Assembly (NCBI GenBank): GCA_003211755.1
Contig: QCRS01000002.1
Span: forward strand, 1 to 55,228
From: Prochlorococcus sp. AG-463-F15
Lineage (GTDB): Bacteria > Cyanobacteriota > Cyanobacteriia > PCC-6307 > Cyanobiaceae
Length of the DNA: 55,228 nucleotides
Direction: 5' to 3'
Part shown: in pieces, positions 17,694 through 27,652 of the stretch
Numbering within the stretch: the stretch's first letter is position 1
Layout of the letters: every line of letters begins with the position of its first letter
Program-made: the position numbers and the translations under genes
The notes under the pieces: generated by a model
What the model was told of the DNA's origin: nothing
The model's database searches: none
Seen by the model: only the letters and a program-made list of their open reading frames with translations

Positions 17694-18138
17694 GTCCTTT
17701 TGACTTCCAAAACATGTGATGGATTTTTTCTACAGACTGCATTAATTCTTCAGCTTTTGCTTGATCAATGTTTACTTTGCAAGCACTACAAAGCTTTGCA
17801 GCCTTCCAAAAAGTGTCATGAAGATCTGGGTAACTTGCAAGATGCTCTGGCTTGAAATAATCGGTCCAAAGTATCAAGAGCTCCTTTTTGGTCTCTTTGG
17901 CTTGATCTTCCTTGATTGCTACGTAACGAGAAAAAGTATTGTTATAGACAGTCCAGGCCGCTGGATCATTGCCTTGAGGTGGCTCCATGGATAGAAGCTT
18001 TTTGGTCATAGAAAGCACTGCTTCAGCTGCTACTCGAGCAGAGGCAGGGTCATAAACACCACATGGTCCATCGCAATGAGCCTTGACCTTGTGGGCTGGC
18101 AGGTTGTTGAAGATTGCGGAAAGTGCCGAGCGCAACAT
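17665..18138 (-). CDS. sodN: Nickel superoxide dismutase
   Basis: A 157-residue Ni-SOD precursor. The Ni-hook motif HCDGPCGVYDPA begins at residue 21, so a 20-residue propeptide ending in HKVKA must be removed; mature His1, Cys2 and Cys6 bind Ni. The rest is the expected four-helix-bundle sequence. It dismutates superoxide in the cytoplasm and is the main SOD in many marine picocyanobacteria. It is followed by its protease gene sodX with a 29-base overlap; a nickel importer lies 2 kb upstream. Confidence 0.97.
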   Translation of the reverse strand: MLRSALSAIFNNLPAHKVKAHCDGPCGVYDPASARVAAEAVLSMTKKLLSMEPPQGNDPAAWTVYNNTFSRYVAIKEDQAKETKKELLILWTDYFKPEHLASYPDLHDTFWKAAKLCSACKVNIDQAKAEELMQSVEKIHHMFWKSKGRADAWVTAS

Positions 18139-18219
18139 CTGGCATTAAGTAAAAGCCTTCTCTAAGACTACTTGGCTACTTCCACAACTGTGAATAATTT
18201 TTATGCGATTAGGATTGTT

Positions 18220-18822
18220 TTATTTGACTTCGAGTAGTTCCACTTCAAAGATCAAAGTAGCGTTTGGAGGAATGACTCCACCTGCACCTCTATTTCCATA
18301 GCCAAGTTCTGGGGGAATTATTAATTTTCTTTTTCCACCTACTTTCATCCCTGCGACGCCTTCGTCCCAGCCTTTAATGACTTGACCGGCTCCTAGAGGG
18401 AAGCTGAAAGGTCCTCTTCCATAGCTGCTATCAAACTCTTTGCCATTCTCCAACATTCCTTTGTAGTTAACGGTAACCCTTTGGCCAGAAGTGGCTTCAG
18501 TCCCACTCCCTGCCTCAAGGTCGGTAATGCTTAGCCCACTAGCTGTAATTACGGGAGTTGCCAAATCTATTGAACCTCCTAGGACTGAATTTTGAGCGTT
18601 GGGTTGGTCTTTTGCCATTGCGAAGAGCGTCGGATTGGGATCTTCTGGATCAAGTTCAAAAATGTTTTTTGTTTCTTTGATTGCTTCTACCTCCCTGATA
18701 TCGGCGGAGATGGTCGAGTCAAAGTTCTGAGCCGCTACTGTTGAAGGGGAAATTACCTGGCTTGCAACGGCCACTATGACGCAGCTAAGAAAGATCGAGA
18801 AACTAATCAGGATTTCACGCAC
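18220..18822 (-). CDS. FKBP-type peptidyl-prolyl cis-trans isomerase
   Basis: The 200-residue precursor has an N-terminal hydrophobic signal (residues 4-24), a linker of about 65 residues, and a C-terminal FKBP domain (about 95-200). The domain shows [49 protein letters not shown] and [16 protein letters not shown], all typical of an active FKBP. It likely assists folding in the periplasm or thylakoid lumen. The start is GTG at 18822. It ends 81 bases upstream of sodN in the leftward direction of travel. Confidence 0.93.
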   Translation of the reverse strand: MREILISFSIFLSCVIVAVASQVISPSTVAAQNFDSTISADIREVEAIKETKNIFELDPEDPNPTLFAMAKDQPNAQNSVLGGSIDLATPVITASGLSITDLEAGSGTEATSGQRVTVNYKGMLENGKEFDSSYGRGPFSFPLGAGQVIKGWDEGVAGMKVGGKRKLIIPPELGYGNRGAGGVIPPNATLIFEVELLEVK

Positions 18823-18949
18823 GGAGTATGAGGAACAAAGTCAGGAAATTATTCTTACAGGTTATTCCTCGTTCTTAAACATGTATCGATTCTTGTTTAT
18901 TTAAAGCTCCTTGAATTTTGGGAACCACTTGATTCCTTTCCATCAGATC

Positions 18950-20431
18950 ATGCGCAGTGAAAAATATCTTTCTTCCATCGCTGGTCTTTTTGGAGGGTTG
19001 CTAGCTGGTTTGAGTCTCTCCAATGGAGGGGTGATTTTTATGTGGCTAGCAATTGCCTTGTTGTGGGCAGCCAGTAGAAATATTTTTGCAGGCTTCCTTT
19101 GGGGTTTGGTTGCTTTATTAATAAGTCATAGCTGGCTTTTAGCTCTCCACCCACTTAGTTGGATAGGGATCCCTGATCCATTGAGTTTGCCTATAGCCAT
19201 CACAATTTGGTTGTTCTGTGGCTTATTGGCTGGATTACTTGTTGGTCTTTGGTCTTGGATTGGGAATTCCTACATCTTTCAAGGATTTAGAGATGGTGAT
19301 TTATCTAACAAGGTTTTGTCTGCTGTTGTTTTGTCTTGCCTATGGGGATTAGCTGAGGTCGTTTTAGCTCATTACCCATTGTTCTGGATAGGTATAGGAG
19401 GGAGTGTTTTGCCTAGTGACATCCTCCTAGCTGGATTGGCTAGATGGTTTGGTGCTGGTGGGTTGGCGACTGTTCAATTACTAATAGGCTTTTGTTTTTG
19501 GCACACGGCTTTTGCTTTTCGTCGGCGTATTCGATGGGGAAAATCATTATCTTTTGGAATTCTTTTTGTAGCTCTTGCTCACATCATTGGAGCTACCCTT
19601 CTTCCTAACTCAGCTACTTCTGACCCAATTCCTGTTGCGCTTTGGCAATCTGACATAAGAATACGTACAAAGTTTTCTAAAGATGAGCAAAGTCGTATCC
19701 CGGTCGCCATAAAAGAATCTTTGGATATTTCAAAGGATTTATCGGCTGCGTGGTTGGTTGCGCCTGAAGGAACATTAAATGCGAACCAAGAACTACTCTC
19801 ACCTGCTCCTATCCCTTTTCTTACAGGAGGATTTCGTTGGGTAAAAGGAAGTCAGAGAAGCTCCTTGTTGGTTTTTGAGAGTGGACAAAGTAAAGCCTCT
19901 ACTGCCATTGATAAGCATCGTTTAGTTCCCTTGGGGGAAAAGGTTCCAAGATTTTCTTGGTTTTCGTTGAAGAGTCTTTCAGCTGTTGGAGGCATTGAGC
20001 CTGGAAACTCTTCAAGACTATTGTCTTGGTCTGGTCCTCCTGCTGCTATAGCAATTTGCTATGAGCTAAGTGATGGGCATGCAATAGCGCAAGCAGTTGA
20101 TGATGGAGCTCAATGGATCCTTGCCTTAGCCAATCTCGATCCGTACCCTGTTTCATTGCAAAAGCAGTTTGTTGCGATCGCTCAGCTTAGAAGTATTGAA
20201 ACTGCAAGAGATTTAATTAGTGTTGCTAATACAGGGCCTTCGGCATTAGTGATGGCTTCGGGAGAAGTTCAGGAAAAAATCCCTCCATTTATTGAATCGA
20301 CTGAATTAGTAGGACTTCGATTGCATAGTGGTATTAACGGTTACATTCGCTGGCAGGAAGCGCCACTTATCGGATTATTTGTAATTGGATTATCTGGAAT
20401 TCTTTGTTTGCGTTTTTGGATTAATGAGTGA
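18950..20431 (+). CDS. lnt: Apolipoprotein N-acyltransferase
   Basis: The 493-residue membrane enzyme has about seven hydrophobic segments in the first 210 residues followed by a nitrilase-like domain. The catalytic triad is visible: Glu in VAPEGTLN, Lys in DKHRLVPLGEKVP and Cys in AICYELSDG. It N-acylates the lipoprotein N-terminal Cys at the periplasmic face of the membrane. The frame starts with TTG at 18911, but the ATG at 18950 begins directly before the first helix and is preferred. It converges with mnmA, with 10 bases between the ends. Confidence 0.93.
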   Translation: MRSEKYLSSIAGLFGGLLAGLSLSNGGVIFMWLAIALLWAASRNIFAGFLWGLVALLISHSWLLALHPLSWIGIPDPLSLPIAITIWLFCGLLAGLLVGLWSWIGNSYIFQGFRDGDLSNKVLSAVVLSCLWGLAEVVLAHYPLFWIGIGGSVLPSDILLAGLARWFGAGGLATVQLLIGFCFWHTAFAFRRRIRWGKSLSFGILFVALAHIIGATLLPNSATSDPIPVALWQSDIRIRTKFSKDEQSRIPVAIKESLDISKDLSAAWLVAPEGTLNANQELLSPAPIPFLTGGFRWVKGSQRSSLLVFESGQSKASTAIDKHRLVPLGEKVPRFSWFSLKSLSAVGGIEPGNSSRLLSWSGPPAAIAICYELSDGHAIAQAVDDGAQWILALANLDPYPVSLQKQFVAIAQLRSIETARDLISVANTGPSALVMASGEVQEKIPPFIESTELVGLRLHSGINGYIRWQEAPLIGLFVIGLSGILCLRFWINE

Positions 20432-20441
20432 TTTTGATTTT

Positions 20442-21665
20442 CTAATAAGGTTGAATTATTCCACCACCCAAAAGAATTTCTCCTAAATAGAAAACTGCTG
20501 CCTGTCCTGGTGCAATAGAGAATTGTTCTTCCTGGAAGCAAATTTGACAGCGATGGGGGCGTTGTTTCTCAATATCTGCATTTGTTGGATTAAGCGGTGT
20601 GAGCTGTGCAAAAACCGGGTGACTTCTATAGCGAACTTGAACTTCCACATTTATTTTTTCCATTGGGGGACTGATTGAAACCCAGTTGATTTCGCCAACA
20701 ATGCAGTCGGATATACCAGCTGCAGCGCGAGGTGCTACTACTACCTGATTCGATTCACTTTTTAGCTTTACTACGTGTAGTGGCTCTTTCCACGAGATTC
20801 CAAGGCCTTTTCTTTGCCCAATAGTGAAATGCTCAATTCCATCATGCTCTCCAAGCAGAGTGCCATCTTCGAGAATTATTTCACCTTTCCTTTGAGGAAG
20901 ATATTTATCTAAGAAAGCCCTCATGGAACCATGGTGTTCTGCGAGGCAAAGATCTTGACTCTCGGGCTTTTGCGCTGTACGAAGTCCTAACCTGTTCGCT
21001 TCCATTCTGGTATCAGCTTTAGTTAACTCCCCTAATGGGAATATGACTTTGCTTAGCACGTTCTGCGGAAGGTCATACAGGAAATAACTTTGATCCTTAT
21101 TTGTATCTAGGCCTCTTAAGAGGAGTGTCTTCTTATATGAATAGCTTTTTGTTAGATGCTCTTTTTTGCTTAATTCTTTTGAAAACCTTGTTCGCGCGTA
21201 ATGGCCAGTTGCGATTCGATTAATCTTAAAATTTTCATTAGCCCATTTCAGCATCGCAGCAAACTTCACAGAGCGGTTGCATCTTGAGCAAGGTAATGGA
21301 GTAATGCCTTCCTTATACCCCTCTATAAGCCCGTCGATAATTTCTTTTTGGAAAGTTGTCCTTGAATCCATTACATGATGGGGAATCCCAAGTTGTCCAC
21401 ATATGGCAGCTGCATCAACAAGCCCGTCTGAGCAGCAAGAGCCTTTCCCACTCATTAACCACAGAGTCAACCCCTCAACTTGCCAACCTGCTTCTATCAA
21501 AAGAGCTGCAGCCAATGAACTGTCCACGCCTCCTGAGAGCCCTACTGCAATTTGGTGCTCACCATGGATGTTTCGCAAGCGAATTAAAGCTTGTTCTCCA
21601 GCAGTTGTTGCTGGTTGACTTAGCTTAATTGCTTCAGAAGTTGAGATTTTGGGCGGCATAGGCAT
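20442..21665 (-). CDS. mnmA: tRNA-specific 2-thiouridylase MnmA
   Basis: The 407-residue enzyme thiolates U34 of Lys, Glu and Gln tRNAs. It shows the PP-loop [15 protein letters not shown] at about residue 43, [14 protein letters not shown] with the first catalytic Cys, [19 protein letters not shown] with the second Cys, and TIGQRKGLG. The C-terminal beta-barrel is present. It has about 35 residues before the PP-loop, longer than E. coli MnmA. Its start lies 44 bases from the divergent nnr gene. Confidence 0.95.
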   Translation of the reverse strand: MPMPPKISTSEAIKLSQPATTAGEQALIRLRNIHGEHQIAVGLSGGVDSSLAAALLIEAGWQVEGLTLWLMSGKGSCCSDGLVDAAAICGQLGIPHHVMDSRTTFQKEIIDGLIEGYKEGITPLPCSRCNRSVKFAAMLKWANENFKINRIATGHYARTRFSKELSKKEHLTKSYSYKKTLLLRGLDTNKDQSYFLYDLPQNVLSKVIFPLGELTKADTRMEANRLGLRTAQKPESQDLCLAEHHGSMRAFLDKYLPQRKGEIILEDGTLLGEHDGIEHFTIGQRKGLGISWKEPLHVVKLKSESNQVVVAPRAAAGISDCIVGEINWVSISPPMEKINVEVQVRYRSHPVFAQLTPLNPTNADIEKQRPHRCQICFQEEQFSIAPGQAAVFYLGEILLGGGIIQPY

Positions 21666-21709
21666 TACCGCTGCGAAGTCTCCATAGTGGATCTATATGC
21701 GTAATTGTC

Positions 21710-23272
21710 GTGCACTGGCCAACAATAGATTCTGATCATGTGATGGTTACTGCTGCGGAGATGGCAGATTTTGAGGGTCGGATTCTTTCAAGTGGTTTTC
21801 CAGCGTCAGCTTTGATGGAGAAGGTTGGACAGGCTATGGCAGCTTGGTTTATCCAACATTCTTACTTAATAAAAGATGGAGTAGTTGTACTGGTTGGCCC
21901 AGGAAATAATGGTGGAGATGGATTGGTGGTAGCTAGAGAGCTTCACTTGGCTGGTTTCAAAGTAAAAATTTGGTGTCCAATAACTATTACTAAAACATTA
22001 ACTGTCAAACATCTTGCTCATGCCAATTGGCTTGGGATTCAACAATTGGAGACACCACCTGATGTGGCTGATGATTATTTGTGGATTGATGCTCTTTTTG
22101 GTCTAGGACAATCACGTCAACTACCCGAACAAATAGCGACTCTCTTAAGAGATAGACATTTAAACAGGCAAGGGCGCTTGGTCAGCTTGGATGTGCCTTC
22201 AGGCATTTGCAGTGATTCAGGAGTTCCATTTGTGGGGGGAGCTGCTTTTGCTTCTTTTACTTTGACAGTCGGGTTAATTAAGCAAGGACTCGTTCAAGAT
22301 TTTGGAATGCCACATGTCGGCCGCATTGTGCGAATTGACCTTGGTTTCCCCTCTCATGTTTTTGAGAAATTATCGATCCCACTGCGCCTAAGGGTTTTAA
22401 GCTCTGATTTGAGTACACTTAGATGGCCCAAATTGCCTTTAGTTGCTAATAAATATCAGCGTGGAAGACTGTTAGTAGTTGCTGGGAGTACTCAATATCG
22501 TGGAGCAGCATTATTGGCATTGCAAGGGGCGATGGCAAGTGGTGTTGGGAACATTCAATCTGTTGTTCCTAAGGAGGTTGCAGAGTCATTGTGGCAATTA
22601 GTTCCTGAAGTTGTTCAGGCAGGTGTTTTGGATGAAGCTTCTACTGAGTCCTCTATAAGTGGTTTTTTAGCGAACCAAGATCTTTCTAGGTTTGATTCAC
22701 TATTAATTGGTCCTGGATTAGGGGATATTGGAGAAAATTGGTTGCGTTTGTCAGAGCCACTTGAAGATTTTGGTGGTTTATTGGTTATAGATGCGGATGC
22801 TCTTAATCGATTGTCTGAATGTAATGAAGGGTGGAAGTGGATTAAGAGGCGGAAGGCTCCTACTTGGATTACTCCTCATCAGGCTGAGTTTCGCCGATTA
22901 TTTCCCACAATTAAAAAATCATCTCTTCTAGAGGCAGCGGTTGAGGCTGCTCAATTAAGTGGGGCGGGGGTTTTGTTGAAAGGAGCGCATAGTGTTATTT
23001 CTGAAAGGAATGGCAGGACTTGGCAGCTGGTAGATACTGATCCATGTGCTGCAAGAGCAGGGCTGGGAGATTTATTGGCTGGTTTTGTTGCAGGGGTTGG
23101 TGCCCTTTCAATAGTCTCTGAGGGAAGAGTCTCTTGTGAATTCCTTGCTGCATCTGCTTTCGTTCATGCTGAAGCTGCCAGAAAATGCAAAAAAGGCAGC
23201 TCTCCAAGCTTGATTTTTGAATCATTAGGAACACTTACAAGGCTTATTCAGTCAAGAGATATTGCTCAATGA
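21710..23272 (+). CDS. nnr: Bifunctional NAD(P)H-hydrate epimerase / dehydratase
   Basis: The 520-residue repair enzyme has two domains. The N-terminal YjeF_N epimerase (about 1-215) shows GPGNNGGDGLVVAR and the SLDVPSGI segment. The C-terminal ADP-dependent NAD(P)HX dehydratase (about 235-510, ribokinase-like) has VVAGSTQYRGAALLA, LIGPGLGDIG, VIDADALN, TPHQAEFRRLF and AGLGDLLAGF. Together they restore NAD(P)H from its hydrated forms. The start is GTG at 21710. It is divergent from mnmA and lies upstream of the sigma-factor gene. Confidence 0.95.
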   Translation: MHWPTIDSDHVMVTAAEMADFEGRILSSGFPASALMEKVGQAMAAWFIQHSYLIKDGVVVLVGPGNNGGDGLVVARELHLAGFKVKIWCPITITKTLTVKHLAHANWLGIQQLETPPDVADDYLWIDALFGLGQSRQLPEQIATLLRDRHLNRQGRLVSLDVPSGICSDSGVPFVGGAAFASFTLTVGLIKQGLVQDFGMPHVGRIVRIDLGFPSHVFEKLSIPLRLRVLSSDLSTLRWPKLPLVANKYQRGRLLVVAGSTQYRGAALLALQGAMASGVGNIQSVVPKEVAESLWQLVPEVVQAGVLDEASTESSISGFLANQDLSRFDSLLIGPGLGDIGENWLRLSEPLEDFGGLLVIDADALNRLSECNEGWKWIKRRKAPTWITPHQAEFRRLFPTIKKSSLLEAAVEAAQLSGAGVLLKGAHSVISERNGRTWQLVDTDPCAARAGLGDLLAGFVAGVGALSIVSEGRVSCEFLAASAFVHAEAARKCKKGSSPSLIFESLGTLTRLIQSRDIAQ

Positions 23273-23383
23273 TCATTTTTTGTCGAAATGACATTCTTTT
23301 ATTGTCAAATGTGTAGTTTTAGACACAAGAATCTGAAGGGTTCTTGAAACCCAGGGCAGTTTTGGAATATCCGTAGGAAAGTC

Positions 23384-23398
23384 CCCCATGCGATGGGG
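23384..23398 (+). promoter_or_regulatory. GC-rich hairpin overlapping the first ATG of the sigma-factor frame
   Basis: CCCCAT (23384-23389), loop GCG, ATGGGG (23393-23398) form a perfect 6-bp stem. It includes the first two bases of the ATG at 23388 and lies 10 bases before the preferred ATG at 23409. In AT-rich surroundings it may modulate translation initiation. No regulator is implied. Confidence 0.4.
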
Positions 23399-23408
23399 AT
23401 TAGAAAAG

Positions 23409-24350
23409 ATGGTTTCATCAGCTCAAAAGACAGCTGAATCACAAAAACGGCGGAATAGTGACCCAATAAGTTGGTATCTATCAACTATTGGAAGGATTCC
23501 TCTATTGACTCCAGCTGAGGAGATTGAGTTAGGCAATCAGGTGCAGGCGATGATGCGTCTAACTGAAGATTGTTTAATTAATAATGAGCAAAAGGAATTT
23601 ACTTCTCGTGAACGCCGTTTGATCCGTATAGGGCGACGCGCTAAAGAGCGAATGATGAAGGCAAACCTTCGACTTGTAGTCAGTGTTGCAAAAAAATATC
23701 AAGGGAAGGGTTTAGAGCTTTTAGACCTCGTTCAGGAAGGTTCGCTTGGGTTGGAAAGGGCGGTAGAGAAGTTTGACCCTACACGTGGTTATAAATTTTC
23801 TACTTATGCGTTCTGGTGGATTCGTCAAAGCATGACTCGTGCAATTGCTTGCCAGTCCAGAACTATTCGCTTGCCGGTTCATTTAAGTGAGAGGTTGACC
23901 ACTATTCGGAAAGTAAGCCTTGATCTTGCTCACAAATTAGGAGCAATGCCTAGTCGCGCTGAAATAGCTGAAGAGATGGAAATACCAGTTGAGGAACTTG
24001 ATTCTTTGTTAAGGCAGGCTCTAACAACAAGCAGTCTTGATGCACCAGTGAATGGTGATGAAGGACGTAGTTTCTTAGGTGACCTTATTGCAGATGCTTC
24101 TCATGAAGAGCCATTGGATAAGGTCGAGCAACGTATTCATCAAGAACAGCTTGGGAGATGGTTAACTCACCTAAGTGAGCAAGAGCAGCATGTTCTTAGA
24201 TTGCGTTTTGGTTTGGAAGGTAATGAAAGACATACACTTGCAGAGATTGGCCGACTTTTAGAAGTGTCACGGGAAAGAGTGAGACAAGTGGAATTAAAGG
24301 CATTAAGAAAGTTGAGGAACTTGACTAGAAAGCTTCCTAGTGGGATTTAA
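23409..24350 (+). CDS. Group-2 sigma-70 family RNA polymerase sigma factor
   Basis: The 313-residue sigma factor covers regions 1.2 to 4.2. Region 1.2 includes WYLSTIGRIPLLTPAEEIELG. Region 2 has NLRLVVSVAKKYQGKGLELLDLVQEG and FSTYAFWWIRQSMTRAI, region 3 has RLPVHLSERL, and region 4.2 is LAEIGRLLEVSRERVRQVELKALRKLR. It lacks the long acidic region 1.1 of primary sigma factors, hence group 2, the class used in cyanobacteria for stress and diel control. The frame opens at 23388, but homologue-like sequence begins at MVSSAQ (23409). An unusual hairpin lies at the upstream ATG. Confidence 0.93.
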   Translation: MVSSAQKTAESQKRRNSDPISWYLSTIGRIPLLTPAEEIELGNQVQAMMRLTEDCLINNEQKEFTSRERRLIRIGRRAKERMMKANLRLVVSVAKKYQGKGLELLDLVQEGSLGLERAVEKFDPTRGYKFSTYAFWWIRQSMTRAIACQSRTIRLPVHLSERLTTIRKVSLDLAHKLGAMPSRAEIAEEMEIPVEELDSLLRQALTTSSLDAPVNGDEGRSFLGDLIADASHEEPLDKVEQRIHQEQLGRWLTHLSEQEQHVLRLRFGLEGNERHTLAEIGRLLEVSRERVRQVELKALRKLRNLTRKLPSGI

Positions 24351-24402
24351 ATCAACTTTTGATTTATCCAACTGGTCTTAAATTCTTTTAATCTCGCTAG
24401 CT

Positions 24403-25497
24403 TTAATTTTTCTCGGCCCAAATATATTTTGTTAATTCGCTGGAATTAGGTTCTGGAGCATTTAAGGCAAAATCCACTGAATCTTTTACTTCTGAGTCAA
24501 TTTCTTTCTCTATAGCTCGAAGCTCATCTTTTGAGCACATATTCTTTTCCTCAAGATCCTTTTCTAATTTTTTAATGGGGTCTTTTTGCGCCCAAAATTC
24601 TTTCTCTGCTTCTTTACGAAGTTCATCTGGATCGGCTAGTGAATGCCCACGGAAACGATACGTAAGACATTCCAGAAGAGTTGGCCCCTCTCCAGCTCTT
24701 GCTCTCTCTAGTGCTCGTTGAGTAGCTCCTCTTACTGCTAGTACATCCATCCCATTAACTTCTTCTCCTTTCATTCCAAAGGCATCAGCTTTTCTCCATA
24801 TCTCAGGATCACTAGTAGCTCTGTCGTGAGCCATTCCAATAGCCCATTTGTTGTTCTCTACTACAAAAATTATTGGTAACTTCCATAGTTGAGCCATGTT
24901 TAGGCATTCAAAGAATTGACCGTTATTGCAGGTTCCATCACCAAAAAAAGCTGCTGTAACAGAATCGCTATCTTTCTCTCCAAGAGCATCTCGTTTGTAC
25001 CGACTAGTGAAGGATGCACCAAGTGCAATTGGGATACCTTCTCCAATGAATGCATAACCGCCCAAAAGATGATGCTCTTTTGAAAAAAGATGCATAGATC
25101 CACCTCTTCCTTTGCTGCAACCGGTCTCTTTCCCGAAGAGTTCACTCATCACTTCTCTTGCAGGTACTCCTGCACTTAAAGCGTGAACGTGATCTCGATA
25201 AGTACTACAAAACCAATCATGTTTTTTCTTCATGGCACCTATAACTCCTGTGCTAACTGCTTCTTGGCCGTTATATAGGTGGACGAAGCCAAACATCTTG
25301 CCTCGGTAGTACATCTCTGCGCATTTGTCCTCAAACCTCCTTCCAAGAGTCATATCCCTGAAGAGTCTTAAACCTGTTTCACGGTCTAAGTTGGCTGGCT
25401 GAGTATTTATTAAGTTCCTTAAGCGTTCTGCATGAGCCTCCTTCAAAAAAGGCTTGTTAATTGTTTGGTCTGGGGCTGTTTCTCTTGCTTGGCTCAT
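24403..25497 (-). CDS. pdhA: Pyruvate dehydrogenase E1 component, alpha subunit
   Basis: The 364-residue thiamine-diphosphate-dependent subunit forms the E1 heterotetramer with PdhB (not in the window) and decarboxylates pyruvate. It shows [26 protein letters not shown] (quoted in part: [13 protein letters not shown]), GRGGSMHLF, the ThDP motif [13 protein letters not shown]...[10 protein letters not shown], and the phosphorylation-loop-like [12 protein letters not shown]. The C-terminal end is Glu/Lys-rich. Its start is 104 bases from the divergent ftn2 gene. E3 (lpd) is at 12.7 kb. Confidence 0.96.
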   Translation of the reverse strand: MSQARETAPDQTINKPFLKEAHAERLRNLINTQPANLDRETGLRLFRDMTLGRRFEDKCAEMYYRGKMFGFVHLYNGQEAVSTGVIGAMKKKHDWFCSTYRDHVHALSAGVPAREVMSELFGKETGCSKGRGGSMHLFSKEHHLLGGYAFIGEGIPIALGASFTSRYKRDALGEKDSDSVTAAFFGDGTCNNGQFFECLNMAQLWKLPIIFVVENNKWAIGMAHDRATSDPEIWRKADAFGMKGEEVNGMDVLAVRGATQRALERARAGEGPTLLECLTYRFRGHSLADPDELRKEAEKEFWAQKDPIKKLEKDLEEKNMCSKDELRAIEKEIDSEVKDSVDFALNAPEPNSSELTKYIWAEKN

Positions 25498-25601
25498 GCC
25501 AAATGCTCATCATTATCTTTAAGACTGTAAGGGCCTGAGGAGAAAAAATGGGCAAAACCCCTTCTGATGCCTAGAGTTTGATGCCAATTGCTTAGCAGCG
25601 A

Positions 25602-27584
25602 GTGGAATTGCCAATTGATCATTTCCGCTTATTAGGAGTGAGTCCCTCTGCTCAAGCGGAGGCAGTACTTCGAGCCTTTCAGTTGCGCTTGGACCGAGCT
25701 CCCGATCAGGGCTTCACTCATGAAGTGTTGCTACAAAGGGCCGAGCTTCTGAGATCGTCAGCGGATCTCCTTACTGATGAGGCTCTTCGTCAAGACTATG
25801 AGACTGCTTTGTTAGGGGGGGCTTCAGGACTTGAGTTGTCTTCAAGCAGAGAAGTGGCAGGTTTGATTCTTCTTTGGGAGGCAGATGCCTCCGCAGAAGC
25901 CTTTGGCCTTGCTCGAAAGGCTTTGCAACCCCCTCAGACGCCTGCTCTTGGCAGTGGTAGAGAGGCAGATCTCACTTTGGTTGCAGCATTGTCTTGTCAA
26001 GCAGCTGCACTTCAAGAACAAGAACAAAGGCACTATCAGTCAGCAGCAGTGCTTTTGCAAGAAGGAATTCAGTTGTTGCAGAGGATGGGAAAACTCCAAG
26101 ATCAGCGGGAAATACTTGAAAAGGAATTGGAATCATTGCTCCCATATCGAATTTTGGATCTTGTAAGTCGAGATCTTAGTGATCAGGCCTATCACCAAGA
26201 AGGATTGCAATTGCTTGATAATTACGTTCGGCAAAGAGGTGGACTTGAAGGGAAAAACTCTAGTAAGTCCATTGGAGGACTCGAGCAATCTGACTTTGTT
26301 TTGTTTTTTCAGCAGATTCGTAAATTCCTTACTGTTCAGGAGCAACTTGATTTATTCATTAAATGGCAGAAGAGAGGGTCGGCAGAGGCTGGTTTCCTTG
26401 GTGTGATTGCTTTGGTGGCAGCAGGCTTCTCTCAAAGGAAGCCTGAAAGAATTCAGCAAGCTCGAAAGTATTTGAGAAGTCTTGATCTACCTGAATTAGA
26501 TAGATTCCCATTGCTTGGATGTATGGATCTTTTGCTTGCTGATGTAAAGCAATCTGAGGATAAATTTAGGAATAGTACTGATGAGGGGCTTGGAAACTGG
26601 TTAGAAAACTATCCAGGGGAAACATTGGAAGCTCTTTGTGATTATTGCCGAGATTGGTTGAGGCGCGATGTTCTACTTGGATATAGGGATATAGATCCCG
26701 AGCCAGTTGATCTTGAGGCTTGGTTCGCTGATCGTGATGTACAGGCATATGTAGAAAACCTTGAGAGCAAAGGTGCTCTAAGACTTGCTAAATCAAGCTT
26801 CTCTTTCTTGTCCTCTTTGTCTGGTGAAAAGGTACAAGAAGATACGACTGAACCTTTGGATGCAAATACAAATTTGCCGATACCAGGAGGAGTCCCTGAT
26901 GGGGCAAATGATTATGAAGATGAAGTAAGAGATATTTCAAGATCAAACTGGCAAGAATTTTTTCAGAGCCGATTAAAAAATCCATTTCAAAGGTTTTCCT
27001 CTGAATTAAGCCCTACTTTGTTAGGTACCTGTGGGGTGCTTCTTTTGGTAGCAGTAGGAGCATCTTTAAGCCTGTTTGATTTTCCAATTAATCCTTCTAA
27101 ATCAATTAGAACAAGCAAAGAAGCATTGGTAGAAGATCCAATTGTCTTGCAGCCAAAGTTGGACTCTCCAAATAAGATCTCACAGATAGGACCATTAACT
27201 GACGAAAAACCTAGTGAAGAGCAAGTTAAGGGACTTCTTAAAACATGGTTGGATGGTAAAGCGCAGGTCCTTCAAGGTGGAAATAGCAAAGAGTTACCTA
27301 TCGTCGCTAGACCCTCACTAGTAAAAAGAGTTAAATTGGAGAGGTCCAAAGATCTTGCTAATAAAGAGAAGCAGATAATTCAGGCATCTATTACTTCCTT
27401 TAAATTAGTTTCTCAAACATCTAAGCGAATTGAGGTAAAAGTTGAACTTGCTTATAGCGATCAAAGAATTAAATCTTCTGGTGAAATAGTTTCTGAAACC
27501 TCCATCCCATCCTTAAAAGTTACATATGTGTTAGGTCGTGAGAAAGATTTGTGGCAATTGGTTGCTTACATAAGTGGTAATTAG
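25602..27584 (+). CDS. ftn2: Cell division protein Ftn2/ZipN (ARC6 homologue)
   Basis: The 660-residue cyanobacterial divisome scaffold tethers FtsZ to the membrane. The N-terminal J-like domain starts IDHFRLLGVSPSAQAEAVLR but lacks the HPD tripeptide of true DnaJ. A long helical middle follows. One membrane segment sits at about residues 470-490 (LLGTCGVLLLVAVGASLSLF), and a C-terminal ARC6-like IMS domain occupies about 540-660 (VKGLLKTWLDGKAQVL, then YVLGREKDLWQLV). The start is GTG at 25602. A strong intrinsic terminator follows immediately, so it is probably transcribed alone. Confidence 0.92.
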   Translation: MELPIDHFRLLGVSPSAQAEAVLRAFQLRLDRAPDQGFTHEVLLQRAELLRSSADLLTDEALRQDYETALLGGASGLELSSSREVAGLILLWEADASAEAFGLARKALQPPQTPALGSGREADLTLVAALSCQAAALQEQEQRHYQSAAVLLQEGIQLLQRMGKLQDQREILEKELESLLPYRILDLVSRDLSDQAYHQEGLQLLDNYVRQRGGLEGKNSSKSIGGLEQSDFVLFFQQIRKFLTVQEQLDLFIKWQKRGSAEAGFLGVIALVAAGFSQRKPERIQQARKYLRSLDLPELDRFPLLGCMDLLLADVKQSEDKFRNSTDEGLGNWLENYPGETLEALCDYCRDWLRRDVLLGYRDIDPEPVDLEAWFADRDVQAYVENLESKGALRLAKSSFSFLSSLSGEKVQEDTTEPLDANTNLPIPGGVPDGANDYEDEVRDISRSNWQEFFQSRLKNPFQRFSSELSPTLLGTCGVLLLVAVGASLSLFDFPINPSKSIRTSKEALVEDPIVLQPKLDSPNKISQIGPLTDEKPSEEQVKGLLKTWLDGKAQVLQGGNSKELPIVARPSLVKRVKLERSKDLANKEKQIIQASITSFKLVSQTSKRIEVKVELAYSDQRIKSSGEIVSETSIPSLKVTYVLGREKDLWQLVAYISGN

Positions 27585-27586
27585 GT

Positions 27587-27617
27587 ATTTGCTTTTCAAA
27601 AAAGCAAATGTTTTTTT
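27587..27617 (+). terminator. Intrinsic terminator after ftn2
   Basis: ATTTGCTTTT (27587-27596), loop CAA, AAAAGCAAAT (27600-27609), then G and seven T (27611-27617). This is a 10-bp perfect stem followed by a T-run, 3 bases after the ftn2 stop. It is AT-rich in the stem but fits a rho-independent terminator in a low-GC genome. Confidence 0.75.
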
Positions 27618-27652
27618 ACTATTAATCCAATTCACTTTGACACCCTTTAATC

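Noticed and set aside
24345-24361. AAATCAA/TTGATTT stem after the sigma-factor gene as terminator
   Set aside because: Only 7 AT pairs with no T-run after it.
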